Part shown: positions 1-9,276 of the stretch, one piece after another
Position numbering within the stretch: the stretch's first letter is position 1
How the letters are laid out: every line of letters starts with the position of its first letter
DNA from: Fragilaria radians
Taxonomy: Eukaryota > Bacillariophyta > Fragilariophyceae > Fragilariales > Fragilariaceae
Direction of reading: 5' to 3'
NCBI GenBank assembly: GCA_900642245.1
Contig: CAAAJI010000246.1
Location: 61,751 to 81,913, forward strand
DNA: 20,163 bases
Translations under genes and position numbers: made by a program
The notes under the pieces: generated by a model
Databases searched by the model: none
Told to the model about the DNA's origin: nothing
The model's input: the letters and a program-made list of their open reading frames with translations, nothing else

Positions 1-2334
1 GATCTACCTTATAAAATAGATGTAACAAATCCATATAAGTCTTAGGTAGCCTAATACTGAATCAGAGCTCAGAAACTAACGAAGATCTGAGTCAGATATT
101 AGTGGACCAAACTTAACTAAAGATACGGTAGGAAAATTCACTGTATAGCACTCACTTCCCAAAACGGAGCATGGAGATGTGGGGTGTAAGCAGCAAATAT
201 TGACTTGTTAGCAAACAACCGCAGAATGACAGATTGTAATGGTCCCATTAGAATAAATCTTGATGATGGGAAAGGGGGCTTGGAGAGGTTTTGTCTAATG
301 GCAGACATGCAAATGTAGACCAAATCATCATTATTATAATCATGGGAGATGCAAGATTTATTTTCAGAAACGTTATTGTGATGGATTTGAGTCTTATGGC
401 AGGTGGTGACATACCTTTAGTTAAATTCATTAAGATAATAACTAATGCTATAGGTTATCAGCAGTACAGTCCAATAGTACTATAATAAATTATTAAGGCT
501 AAGAGATGTGTCTGTGTACCGACACTACAGGCATACAAAGTTATTGTCAGTACATAGTAAAAAGTAGCAGAAATTATATTCTTGTATTTACTCATCCAAA
601 ACTAGAATAGGTCACATGGTTATCCATTCTTTCAATACCTTCCTCAAATTCAATTAAGACATAGGCGTATAGGAATTTAGTGATGTTTAATATTGCTCAT
701 AATGAAGAAGACCATTTAACATTTTTCAGGACCGTCATATCAATATGGTAGAAATAACTATTATAGATCCCAAAGTAATAAACAGGTATCTATCAAGATT
801 CACAATTGATGAATCTAAGTTGTGAATCTAAGATCACAAAGTCTAGATGCCAAGTGTTGAATCTAGCATTAAGCAAAGGAGACTACGAGGTCAAGGAAAT
901 GAGTTGCAATTGATTCACAAGAGATCCAGGATAAAAGTAACGTTTTTGATCATAATTTATCATTTGTATAAGCTCTTAGAGCAGCTTAGAGCAAAAATAA
1001 GCAATCTTGTACTTAAGCAGTAAATGCAAGAAGTCACTATAAATTGAAACAAGCAATGGCTATGGAGCATCAATTCATACTATACCAGGCTAAGTTACAT
1101 AAGCATTCTTTTGTGTCAATGCATGGACAATCATAATGACCGATTATGACAGCGATACACATCCAATGACCAAACAAAAAGGCAGTTTCAGGGCTGGTTC
1201 TTTACAAAGCAATGTCTCATGGCTACTGTGTTTGTTGATCACTTTAGTGACTTAGATTACTGAAATTTCCTATACGCAGTAGCAGAATGAAGAATAAGGA
1301 AACTACAACAGAATGCAAGGAAAATGATATTTCATGTTCAATAGTAACACAATGCCAACAAATATATTGTCTTAAATTATCCGGCATGCAATCAGGTATT
1401 CAAAGCAATGTATATGCCAAATCGAGGATTAAGTCTAGCGTCGAATTCCTGCATGCACTTTGTATGTACTTAACAATAGATGTCAGGAAAAAAATCAAAG
1501 GTTCCTACATCAGAATGAAAATCAAGTGTTGGCTTATTCTTGGCCCAAGGGGTTATGTACTCAGCTAGGGTACTTGAGTGTTAAGATGTAGGGGCAGCAA
1601 AAATGTTAGGGCAACAAAAGCAATCAAGTAGCAAATGAAGATTCCTGAAAAAGTTAAAAGATAATTATGACTCACAAGGTAAGTAACGGATAAACTATTG
1701 CTGCTTGTACATGATTTGCTCTGGAGCTGTACCAAAGCCTCATTGGTAAGTGAAATGTCATCAACAAGTAAGTGCTCACAATAACAAATCAGGTAATGTG
1801 CTATCCTTTGTAGGGTGTATTAGGCTTGGAGAGAAGTAAAAATGGAACCATGTGCTACATCATTTGTAACCATACCCCTTTTAATGCATATATGCCCTTG
1901 AACTGGAGAATGTACCTAATAATTTGTCAATAAATGTTGAGGAGACAATAAATGGAGAAAAGACACAATGTATCATGGCGACAGGACAAGGAATGTGAAG
2001 GTAAATTTCAAGTTCCTGAGAGGACTGACGGCAAGATGAACAATTGGATCCAACAAATCAATAATTGTGAAGACATGTGAATCACAAGCTTGCCATGAAT
2101 TGCTATAAAATTATGCTGACAGACTTTCTGACGTTTTTTACAGACGGTCATTGGAAGGAATGCAACGATATGATTTGAGTATTAAAAACACATGACATGG
2201 GTTGACGTGATGACTATCTGTCTTAAGGCATAGATGGAAGAACAGAGGACTAATCTTTTGAAAATAAGTACGATTCAAGGCATGATGTTCAAAAACAAAA
2301 TATAGAATATACAAAACCAATGGCCAATCTAGTA
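1..2334. other. AT-rich gene-poor spacer
   Basis: No gene is supported here. Open frames are short (93 codons at most, at 1287-1568), lack recognisable motifs and look like chance. The sequence is AT-rich, with small local duplications, such as a repeated GAATCTAAG-type motif near 810-870 and CTTAGAGCA repeated near 975-990. No terminal inverted repeats or LTRs were recognised. It could be old, unrecognisable transposon debris or the 3' flank of a gene beyond the left edge. I see nothing functional in it. Confidence 0.6.
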
Positions 2335-2370
2335 CTACCGTCTTCCCCCGAATATAATAGATTGTGTTAT
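2335..2370 (+). repeat. left terminal inverted repeat of the pogo-like element
   Basis: It begins CTACCGTCTTCCCCCGAATA and matches the reverse complement of 4274-4310 with two mismatches and a one-base gap. TA lies immediately outside at 2333-2334. An internal palindrome, GAATATAA with TTATATTC, overlaps its inner end. Confidence 0.92.
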
Positions 2371-2496
2371 ATTCACGTTTTTTGAAAAAAAGCGGAAATT
2401 GAAAACATTAAGACTTAATGTTTGAATATAGCACCCTTTTTTATATGACACAATTGTGTTGTACTTGAATATAAGACTACCTTAGTTATCCTGCAT

Positions 2497-4141
2497 TTAA
2501 TTTACATAGTAGTCACCGGATTTGGCTAAATCAACATTCATTGTGGGATATTCTTTTGCATACGTAAAAACAGATTGCGTATTGATCCAGTTGTGCAAGG
2601 AAGAGGCTGAATGAATCTCCAATTCATTACCACTGCAATCATCATTGAGCAATGAATCAAAATATGCAGCATCAGAATATCTTGAATATTTGCATCTTGT
2701 TTCATGTATTGAACAAGTTGATCTCGATACTGCTTTTTCCAACTTTTGCTGTTGCCATTCAGCTTTGATTCAAACACTCAAAAACATAATTGAAGATCCA
2801 TTTTCAGGGAGAAACCATTCAGGATCTTAAGAGTATCAACTTCTAATCAAAATCAGTGCGCAAAAGTTTGCCATAGAGTGTATCCCAAAATTCTTTGAAA
2901 TATGTAGCCTCAAAGAGTGCTTTTAGAGGCAGATGTAGTTTTTCCAGTTCAAAGTCAAATTTTGGAACCAATTCTGTTATTGTAAATGAATTTCGGATGC
3001 ACTCCTGCGTCATTGTCTTAATCCAATCCAGTGTCCAGTTGCTAACTACCATGTATGATGGTACTTTTGAGATTTCCAGCCTTGGTTTGCAAGCATGTAT
3101 CCTCCAAGGCTTGGGCATTGTAACCATTTTTAACCAGTTCAATAGAATGCTTGGTAGCTGCAATTTATGGCAACATCCAATGGTTGTGAAATGTTTGTCA
3201 TATTCGGTGGTACAATGGCAACAAACGCATTATGTTTTCAAGAATCTTTGGCTTTGCATGATTAAGATGCACACCATATGAATCTATAACGTAGAGAACT
3301 GGATCATGATAAAAAGTTGTTTCTTGAAGACTTACAAAAACGTTGTTTGTAAAATCAAGCAGTATGTCATCATTCCACATGGCAGTCTTCTTCACATCAA
3401 CAAGAATATCAATGAGGACTACTGGATTGTTTTTTAACCCACAGAAAAGAATATGTGGAGGTAGCATAACACCATCAGTAGTAATAGCAAGTGTAAATGA
3501 AAAACGCTTTGGGAAGTTCCCTATTTACTCTTCACAACTTCCCTTGGTTGTTATTGTTGATTTTAGCTCAGTTTCAAAATATCTGGGTACTTGGTCAAAT
3601 ATAAATAATGTTCTTCATCTGAATACCTTTTTCTTCAATAATATTATGAATTACTTGAATGAATTGACAACAATTATTGTCTGCATTTTCTGGTAGTGAC
3701 CAACATGAGGTTTGTTCTAGCAACAAGGGGCTTTCTATTTTTAAAGTTAGACAGCCATCCTGTGGATGCTTTAAATTCTTTCATCTGCCTCCACTTCAGG
3801 GTGGATCTCTTTAAACAAATTTAGTGCTTTTTGTTGAATATAGTGATCCTTAACATGAATATCCTTTGCATTTTTTCTAATTTCCAACCATACAATTGTT
3901 CTTCTATTTCTGTATACTTTGCAGGATGTCCACCACCATTCAAACGTTTTGCTTCCAACATCAGCATTTAACAGTGCTACATCAAGTTCTTCTTTCATAT
4001 TAACCCACCCTAGCAATGCCTCAATGCTTATTCTATTTGCTTTTGCAATGGCTGGAAGACCTTTTCCAGTAACTCATTTTTTATATTTTCTGATTGATTC
4101 AATTTTGTTTTCAAAGAGTAATCCCTTCCTTTTGATGCCAT
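2497..4141 (-). pseudogene. degenerate pogo/Tigger-like transposase
   Basis: The likely start is the minus-strand ATG at 4141, giving MASKGRDYSLKTKLN, typical of an N-terminal psq-type helix-turn-helix. The reading frame then shifts several times. A second helix-turn-helix of the CENP-B/Tc5 type ends with FKASTGWLSNFKNR, but a frame change splits it near 3770. The DDE_1 catalytic core follows: FDQVPRYFE near 3600 (first aspartate), then TTDGVMLPPHILFCG, VIDSYGVH near 3280 (second aspartate) and, after another frame change near 3205, VPPNMTNISQPLDVA. This order of motifs is that of pogo/Tigger/jerky transposases. The C-terminal part (2497-3163) is also split between frames. No frame is long enough to encode a working enzyme. 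The element could only move if supplied with transposase from elsewhere. Confidence 0.85.
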
Positions 4142-4273
4142 CTCTGTCAGAAAAAATTAAAAAGACAGGAACTGCGCAATCCTTACCAATCAAAAAGTTG
4201 CTACTCATGCCACTGAATATAATACAATTGTGCTGTTTTCAAATAAAACACAAGGGTTGTGTTCTATTCAACC

Positions 4274-4310
4274 ATAACACAATTCTGTTATATTCGGGGG
4301 AAGACGGTTG
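4274..4310 (-). repeat. right terminal inverted repeat of the pogo-like element
   Basis: Read from the right end inward on the minus strand it begins CAACCGTCTTCCCCCGAATA and pairs with 2335-2370. TA lies immediately outside at 4311-4312. The transposase start lies about 130 bp inside this end, so this is the 5' end of the element relative to its gene. Confidence 0.92.
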
Positions 4311-4312
4311 TA

Positions 4313-4595
4313 TTTTTGTACAAAATTTCAAAAAAGAATGATTCAAGTCCATGACGCGCAATTAATCATCAACACGTATTCATTTGTAACTTGAACTTGA
4401 TCAACATTCTTTTCGATTTAGGTTATATATTGTTACGTATACAATTAGCTTGACAATACAAGGGTTTCGTGTCTGTCGTACCTTTTTGTTGGTGACGGAA
4501 CATGAAAATAGGACAATAATTTTGAGACGGAACGAAAAAATTCTTGACGTCAAACAAAGTTCTTATTCTAAACATCACGTGGAAGAGAAACAATC
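4313..4595 (+). promoter_or_regulatory. upstream region of the GH26 gene
   Basis: This spacer lies between the transposon and the GH26 start codon. It contains a palindromic CRE-type octamer at 4545-4552 and two similar blocks, GTGACGGAACATGAAAA near 4492 and GAGACGGAACGAAAAAA near 4525. No clear TATA box was seen. The transposon sits about 285 bp upstream of the start codon, so its right end may form part of the distal promoter. Confidence 0.4.
4545..4552 (+). promoter_or_regulatory. CRE-like palindrome TGACGTCA
   Basis: This perfect 8-bp cAMP-response-element octamer lies about 44 bp upstream of the GH26 start codon. TGACGT/ACGTCA cores are known CO2/cAMP-responsive sites bound by bZIP factors in Phaeodactylum carbonic anhydrase promoters. 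Whether this copy is functional is inference; an 8-mer can occur by chance. Confidence 0.35.
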
Positions 4596-7272
4596 ATGAC
4601 ACGCATATTGTTGCTCACTTTTCTTTGGTTTTCGTATTCATGGGCCCAAAGACTTCCAGCGGATCCAGATTCCACCATAGCTGCTCGTAATGTATTAAAG
4701 TTCTTGTATGAATTACGAACGAACCATGAGATATTATTAGGTCAAAACTTGGGACACGGAACAGCGATTGTATCAGGTTACGACAAGTACATTGAAAATC
4801 TAAACTTAAAAGTTGGAAAGTATTTAGGATTCATTGGTGGAGATTATGTCTTGGATCCAAATCACAACATACAGGAATCGAATCAGGTTTTTATCGATCA
4901 TTGGAGGAGAGGTGGTATAATCACATTATCGTGGCACTTTGTCAATCCCTGGACAGGAGGTGATAGTTGGGATACAAATCAACAAGAAAATCTCTTTGAA
5001 CTTTTGAATGTATCTGATTGTAACATCCCTTGTCAAAAGTGGAATCTTCAGAAACAAAATATAGCAAATGCCCTAGAATCCTTTCGGAAAGAAAATACAC
5101 CCATACTTTGGCGCCCTCTTCATGAGATGAATGGAGATTGGTTTTGGTGGGGACAAAAACAAAAGAAGTGTGGTCATGAGAGAGCCTACGTTGAACTTTG
5201 GCGCGATATGTTTGATTTTTTGACTAAAACACGAAAATTCCACAATCTAATTTGGGTGTATTCTGTGGCCAGTACGAGAGATCGATTGTTGACCTCCTAC
5301 TTTCCTGGAGCATCCTATGTAGATGTCGTTGGAATTGATATATATGGAGATGATGTTCAGACTTATTTTAGTCAACGAGATTATGCTGATCTTCTATCCT
5401 TAGGAGACTTTCCCCTTGGACTGACAGAATTCGGTCCAACTCTCTCATCTGCTAACGGTCACTATGATTATAGACGTCTATTGACTTCTCTCGACAACCA
5501 TTGGCCTCAATTTTGTTTCTCCCTTAGTTGGAGTAATTGGTATGAAGAATCACGCGAAGTTAAGGTTGCCTTTGTTTCCAATATGTTCTTATCTCAGACA
5601 CTTTGGCGAGCTGATGTAGTCACACTCGACAAAATGGATTTGGCTACGTACAATAGTCTCCCAACTAAAGTCTCAAGCCACCGGCAATTAAAGATTCCAA
5701 ACTCAAAGCCTAACAGTAAGCCATCGACGTCCAAGCCTGCTGTAAGTAATTCCACAATTAAAACAGCAAATCCAAAGGCTACAGATGCTGCTCGAAAGGT
5801 ACTAAAGTATCTTTCTGGACTTTCGAAACGAAATGTGATACTTTTGGGACAAGATCTTGGAGTTGGGTCGACCATTGTTTCAGGATATGACAAATATGTG
5901 TCAAAGCTACATACACAGACTCAAAAATGGTTGGGATTGATTGGAGGTGACTACGGCCTTGATGTAAATCACGATCCTGCCACTTCCGCCCGAGTTTTTA
6001 TAAATCATCACAAGAAAGGTGGAATTGTCACCATCTCTTGGACGATGGATAATCCTTGGACAGGTGAAGATGCATGGGATACGAATCAAGAAGAGAATCT
6101 TTGGGAACTAATTGATTACGAAAATTGCAACTATGCCTGTGAGAATTGGAGCGAGCAAAAGCGAGCAGCAGCTGCTGCATTGCGACCATTCAGAGATGCT
6201 GGTGTTCCTGTATTGTGGCGTCCGCTCCATGAAATGAACGGATACTGGTTTTGGTGGTGTCAAAAAACCTGGGCTGGACATGAACAAGCATACATTGCAG
6301 TTTGGAAGGATATGTTTGATTACCTAACGAGAAAAGAAGGGTTGAACAATTTGCTTTGGGTGTATTCTACTGCCACCTCCTATGATGCGTTATTGAAGAA
6401 CTATTATCCGGGTCCGGACTATGTAGACGTTGTTGGAATTGATGTTTACAATGATGATGTAAAATCGTTTTTTTTCTGAAAGAGACCGTAAAGATCTCAT
6501 AAATCTGGGAAATCATCCAGTTGGACTTACGGAGTTTGGACCCACACTAGAGTCAGCCCGTGGTAATTATGATTATCGACGACTCCTTGACGGCATGAAT
6601 GAACATTGGCCTGGCTTTTGCTTTTCTTATAGTTGGCATAACTGGATTGAAGACGGGGAAGAAGTTAAAGTTGCCTATTCCACAAATCTAGGCGTGAAGG
6701 ATGTATTTTCGAGGTCACAGGTAATTACATTGGATGAAATTGACATGGATTCACCCAACGTACAACAACCTACTAGAAAACCAACAAGAAAACCTACGAC
6801 TCTACAGCTACCGACAATAAAGCCAAATCAGTCAAACCAGGTTAGGATCAAGAATCGCTGGTCTAACCTCTATCTTACTCTTGTTGATGCCTCAAATGGA
6901 TCCTTACCAAGACTAAGACCATTAAACACTGCCACTCCTTCTCAACATTGGGTTGTAGAGCAAGCTGGAGACAGCAACTTTCCAATTCATCATCGAATTA
7001 AATGTAAATGGAAGAATGCATTCTATCTTAATGCAGCTGCAGATGAAAATAGTGCTGACATTGTTGCTTGGAAATTGAAAAAGGAATGGTGGTCCATGCG
7101 TTGGTCTATCCATCCAATAGATGCAGACAATTTTCAGATCATCAATATGTGGGGAGGGAAATGCCTAACAACTAGACAAGATCCTGAATCTCAAGATGAT
7201 TGGACATTTGTTGAAGTATATGATTGTAATCAAGATTGGTGGAGTCAGCATTGGTCACTGGAAAAGGTTTGA
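4596..7272 (+). CDS. secreted tandem GH26 (beta-mannanase-type) enzyme with C-terminal ricin-type lectin domain; one-base frame break
   Basis: The predicted product hydrolyses a beta-linked polysaccharide outside the cell. Family GH26 includes beta-1,4-mannanases and also beta-1,3-xylanases and mixed-linkage glucanases, so the substrate is not certain. A signal peptide (residues 1-17, cut near SWA/QRL) is followed by a first GH26 domain (about 28-345) with acid/base E177 in RPLHEMNGDWFWWG and nucleophile E278 in LTEFG. A Ser/Lys/Pro linker leads to a second GH26 domain with E546 in RPLHEMNGYWFWWC and its nucleophile codon at 6532-6534. A TRKPTRKPT linker then precedes a beta-trefoil lectin-like domain with SQHW, SMRW and SQHW motifs (about 6835-7269). 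At 6468-6475 a run of eight T makes the frame stop at 6479. With seven T the frame would run on to 7272 and give about 891 residues. The frame downstream is otherwise clean, so this is a very recent lesion or a sequencing error. No intron was seen. Confidence 0.85.
6468..6475 (+). other. homopolymer T8 frame break in the GH26 gene
   Basis: The upstream frame ends with DDVKSFFF and a stop at 6477-6479. The sister domain has DDVQTYFSQRDYADLL at the matching place, and the +1-shifted frame downstream reads FSERDRKDLI, so exactly one surplus T explains the break. The spacing between the two catalytic glutamate codons is 301 nt here and 303 nt in the first copy. Confidence 0.85.
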
Positions 7273-7834
7273 AAATGAGCAGTGTGATGGTTTAACTCTT
7301 TCTGGCTCCATCATTATTTCCTCTCAAGGAAATTTGTTGTGATATTATTATTATGTAAAAAAGTAAACTAGTAACTTGATCCATCATTTTTCAGTTGCTT
7401 CTATCAAGAAGAAGGTAATTTAGAGTCTATCAAGAATATTTCCAAGTGTGAAGTTTCAAGGCAAGCCAATTCATTGGAAGAGAAATATCTTATACCAATT
7501 TAGAACAACAGCTGCAATGTATTCCTTTGCAGTTGGTTCTCATGTTTTTGTTGGTTCTCATGTTTTTGTTGGTTGAAATTTGTCATATTTGATACAAATT
7601 CAATGGATAAAAAAAACATACATACGTTAACGTAACGGAAAATAATTCGCGAATTTCAGATAAATGTGTATAAGCAAGCAATCATCAGGCCTAACCACAT
7701 ATCCATTTTGGGCTCAGAATCGAAAGCAATTATTGAAGACACTTCAGTCAGTACTTCCTGTAGAAAGTCTATGTAAGAGTCATTTTGGATTTGGTTTCCA
7801 CAATACATGATATATCAAGACATAATAATCAACC
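7273..7834. other. spacer between GH26 and cyclophilin-like genes
   Basis: This spacer should hold the 3' UTR of the GH26 gene and the promoter of the next gene, both on the plus strand. It contains an 18-bp tandem repeat (7533-7574) and a small inverted repeat, CTGCAA/TTGCAG, near 7512-7532. No coding sequence was seen. Confidence 0.55.
7533..7574 (+). repeat. 18-bp tandem repeat, 2.3 copies
   Basis: The unit TTGGTTCTCATGTTTTTG occurs twice without change and is followed by a partial TTGGTT. It lies in the presumed 3' region of the GH26 gene. Its exact identity suggests recent slippage; no function is suggested. Confidence 0.9.
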
Positions 7835-9100
7835 ATGCTTCGTCGCAAGGGAGGATTTCCATCGTCCGATGGCACAAATAGTGGCGTAACGGAAGAAGGA
7901 GGTTCATCATCAGCATCAGCATCATCATCCTCATCTACCTTTTCTGTTGTAAAATCATGGTTCCGAGGGAATCATTGTCGTCGTGGTTGGATTGTATTCG
8001 TATTGTTAATTGGTTTCTTATTGACAATGATTGTTATGGATACGATATCACAATACCGACGAGATTTAGAATTCTCGTTAGAGCAACGTCATGTCCAACA
8101 TGCATCGCAGTTGAGTAAATCCTTTGAGGAACGTTTGACAACCATGCAACATCTCAAGGATCGTATGGAATCTGATTTTTCCGAAGAACGGAAACGTTGG
8201 GAACAGAAAAAGAGTCAAATTGAACAAGAATATCAAATTCGATTATCCAATGTAGAACAGAAATCAGAATCCGAACATAGAGAATATCAAAATGAAATGA
8301 ACAATTTACGTTCTCAGTGGCATCAGACAAATCAAACGTTGATGGAAATATTACATCAACATGACAATGATCGTCAAAAGTTACAACGTATGATGGCATA
8401 TCGGACCAAATTACAGTCAGCCATTCAACATCTTAGTCGCCTACGTGTCTTGGAACGATGGGGACCTGGTCCTCATCGTGTTCAGATCGAAATTGCCTTT
8501 CCACTTGGTGACGATAATGATGAGGAGGAGGTAGATAATAGTCATGGCATCAATGGTACAATGAACAATCACACCCACAACACAACGATTGTCATTGAAT
8601 TGGCACCTCTGTCTCTTATGCCACATTCTATCGATTGGTTTTTATCACAAGTTTCTTTGGGATTATGGGATGGTGCATCGTTTCATAGGAATGCGGATCA
8701 TGTGTTACAAGCTGGCGCTGTCCGAAATTCCTTGACGCCTCCTCATGTGACGATATCCGATGCTCGTTTTCGTAAGGCAGGATACGAATCTGTCTTGTTT
8801 CAAGAATATACTCCCAGTTATCCACATAAACCATTCACAGTGGGATATGCCGGCCGTCCGGGTGGGCCTGATTTTTATATTTCTGTTCTGGACAATACGG
8901 AAAATCATGGTCCGGGTGGACAAGACTTGGAGGCTGATCCATGCTTTGGAACTGTCGTTGAGGGATTTGATGTCATTCGACGAATGCAGAAACGAAAACG
9001 TGTGAATGATGATTTTCAAGCGTTTGTCCATTCGATTGGTATCGCCCAAATTACTATTTTGAAACCTCCTCCAGGGAACAACACTAATAGTACAGCGTAA
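7835..9100 (+). CDS. type II membrane protein with coiled coil and divergent cyclophilin-like domain
   Basis: The 421-residue product has a Ser-rich N-terminus (about 1-40), a basic patch (WFRGNHCRR, 42-50) and one transmembrane segment (about 52-68), predicting a type II topology with the bulk in the lumen or outside. A strongly charged coiled coil covers about 75-205. The C-terminal part (about 213-410) is cyclophilin-like: ASFHRNADHVLQAG (281-294) matches the peptidyl-prolyl isomerase FHR motif, and PDFYISV (345-351) and FGTVVEGFDVIRRM (371-384) match the later core strands. The arginine of FHR (285) is kept, but other active-site positions are divergent, so isomerase activity is uncertain. 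An acidic, Asn-rich insert (about 224-250) with N-glycosylation sequons expands the loop between the first two strands, which fits a luminal location. It probably acts in the secretory pathway; that is inference. It is convergent with the next gene, 176 bp away. Confidence 0.8.
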   Translation: MLRRKGGFPSSDGTNSGVTEEGGSSSASASSSSSTFSVVKSWFRGNHCRRGWIVFVLLIGFLLTMIVMDTISQYRRDLEFSLEQRHVQHASQLSKSFEERLTTMQHLKDRMESDFSEERKRWEQKKSQIEQEYQIRLSNVEQKSESEHREYQNEMNNLRSQWHQTNQTLMEILHQHDNDRQKLQRMMAYRTKLQSAIQHLSRLRVLERWGPGPHRVQIEIAFPLGDDNDEEEVDNSHGINGTMNNHTHNTTIVIELAPLSLMPHSIDWFLSQVSLGLWDGASFHRNADHVLQAGAVRNSLTPPHVTISDARFRKAGYESVLFQEYTPSYPHKPFTVGYAGRPGGPDFYISVLDNTENHGPGGQDLEADPCFGTVVEGFDVIRRMQKRKRVNDDFQAFVHSIGIAQITILKPPPGNNTNSTA

Positions 9101-9276
9101 ACAAATTACTACTACTAGTAAGGATTAATGATCTAGACAGAATGGAATGCTTTCCATCAAGTCACTATGATTGAAAAATGCCTTTATACTTGTACTTGAC
9201 TTTTCATCCAATCAGCTAATCTCTCGGATGTCACTAAAATTCAGAAATCCTAACAATAATGTAACTTAGTACATTC

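Larger units (their letters stand above)
2335..4310 (-). mobile_element. pogo/Tigger-like (Tc1/mariner superfamily) DNA transposon, inactive
   Basis: The element is bounded by imperfect terminal inverted repeats of about 36 bp that begin C(T/A)ACCGTCTTCC. It is flanked on both sides by the dinucleotide TA (2333-2334 and 4311-4312), the target duplication typical of the Tc1/mariner superfamily. Inside, on the minus strand, is a broken transposase with CENP-B/Tc5-type helix-turn-helix and DDE_1-type catalytic motifs. GAATATAA and ACAATTGTG motifs recur just inside both ends (about 2349, 2448-2474, 4215-4232) and are probable transposase-binding sites. Both ends are intact, so the element was still structurally whole when its coding frame decayed. 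It lies upstream of the GH26 gene and contributes no intact gene. Confidence 0.9.

Noticed and set aside
1287..1568. 93-codon plus-strand ORF in the left spacer
   Set aside because: No motif, no gene context, unremarkable composition and many chance ORFs of similar size nearby.
2895..3281. 128-codon plus-strand ORF inside the pogo-like element
   Set aside because: The recognisable transposase motifs are all on the minus strand; this is the shadow frame.
8705..9049. Antisense 114-codon ORF within the cyclophilin-like gene
   Set aside because: It mirrors a well-supported coding frame and has no motif of its own; the same holds for antisense ORFs at 5594-5893 and 19050-19442.
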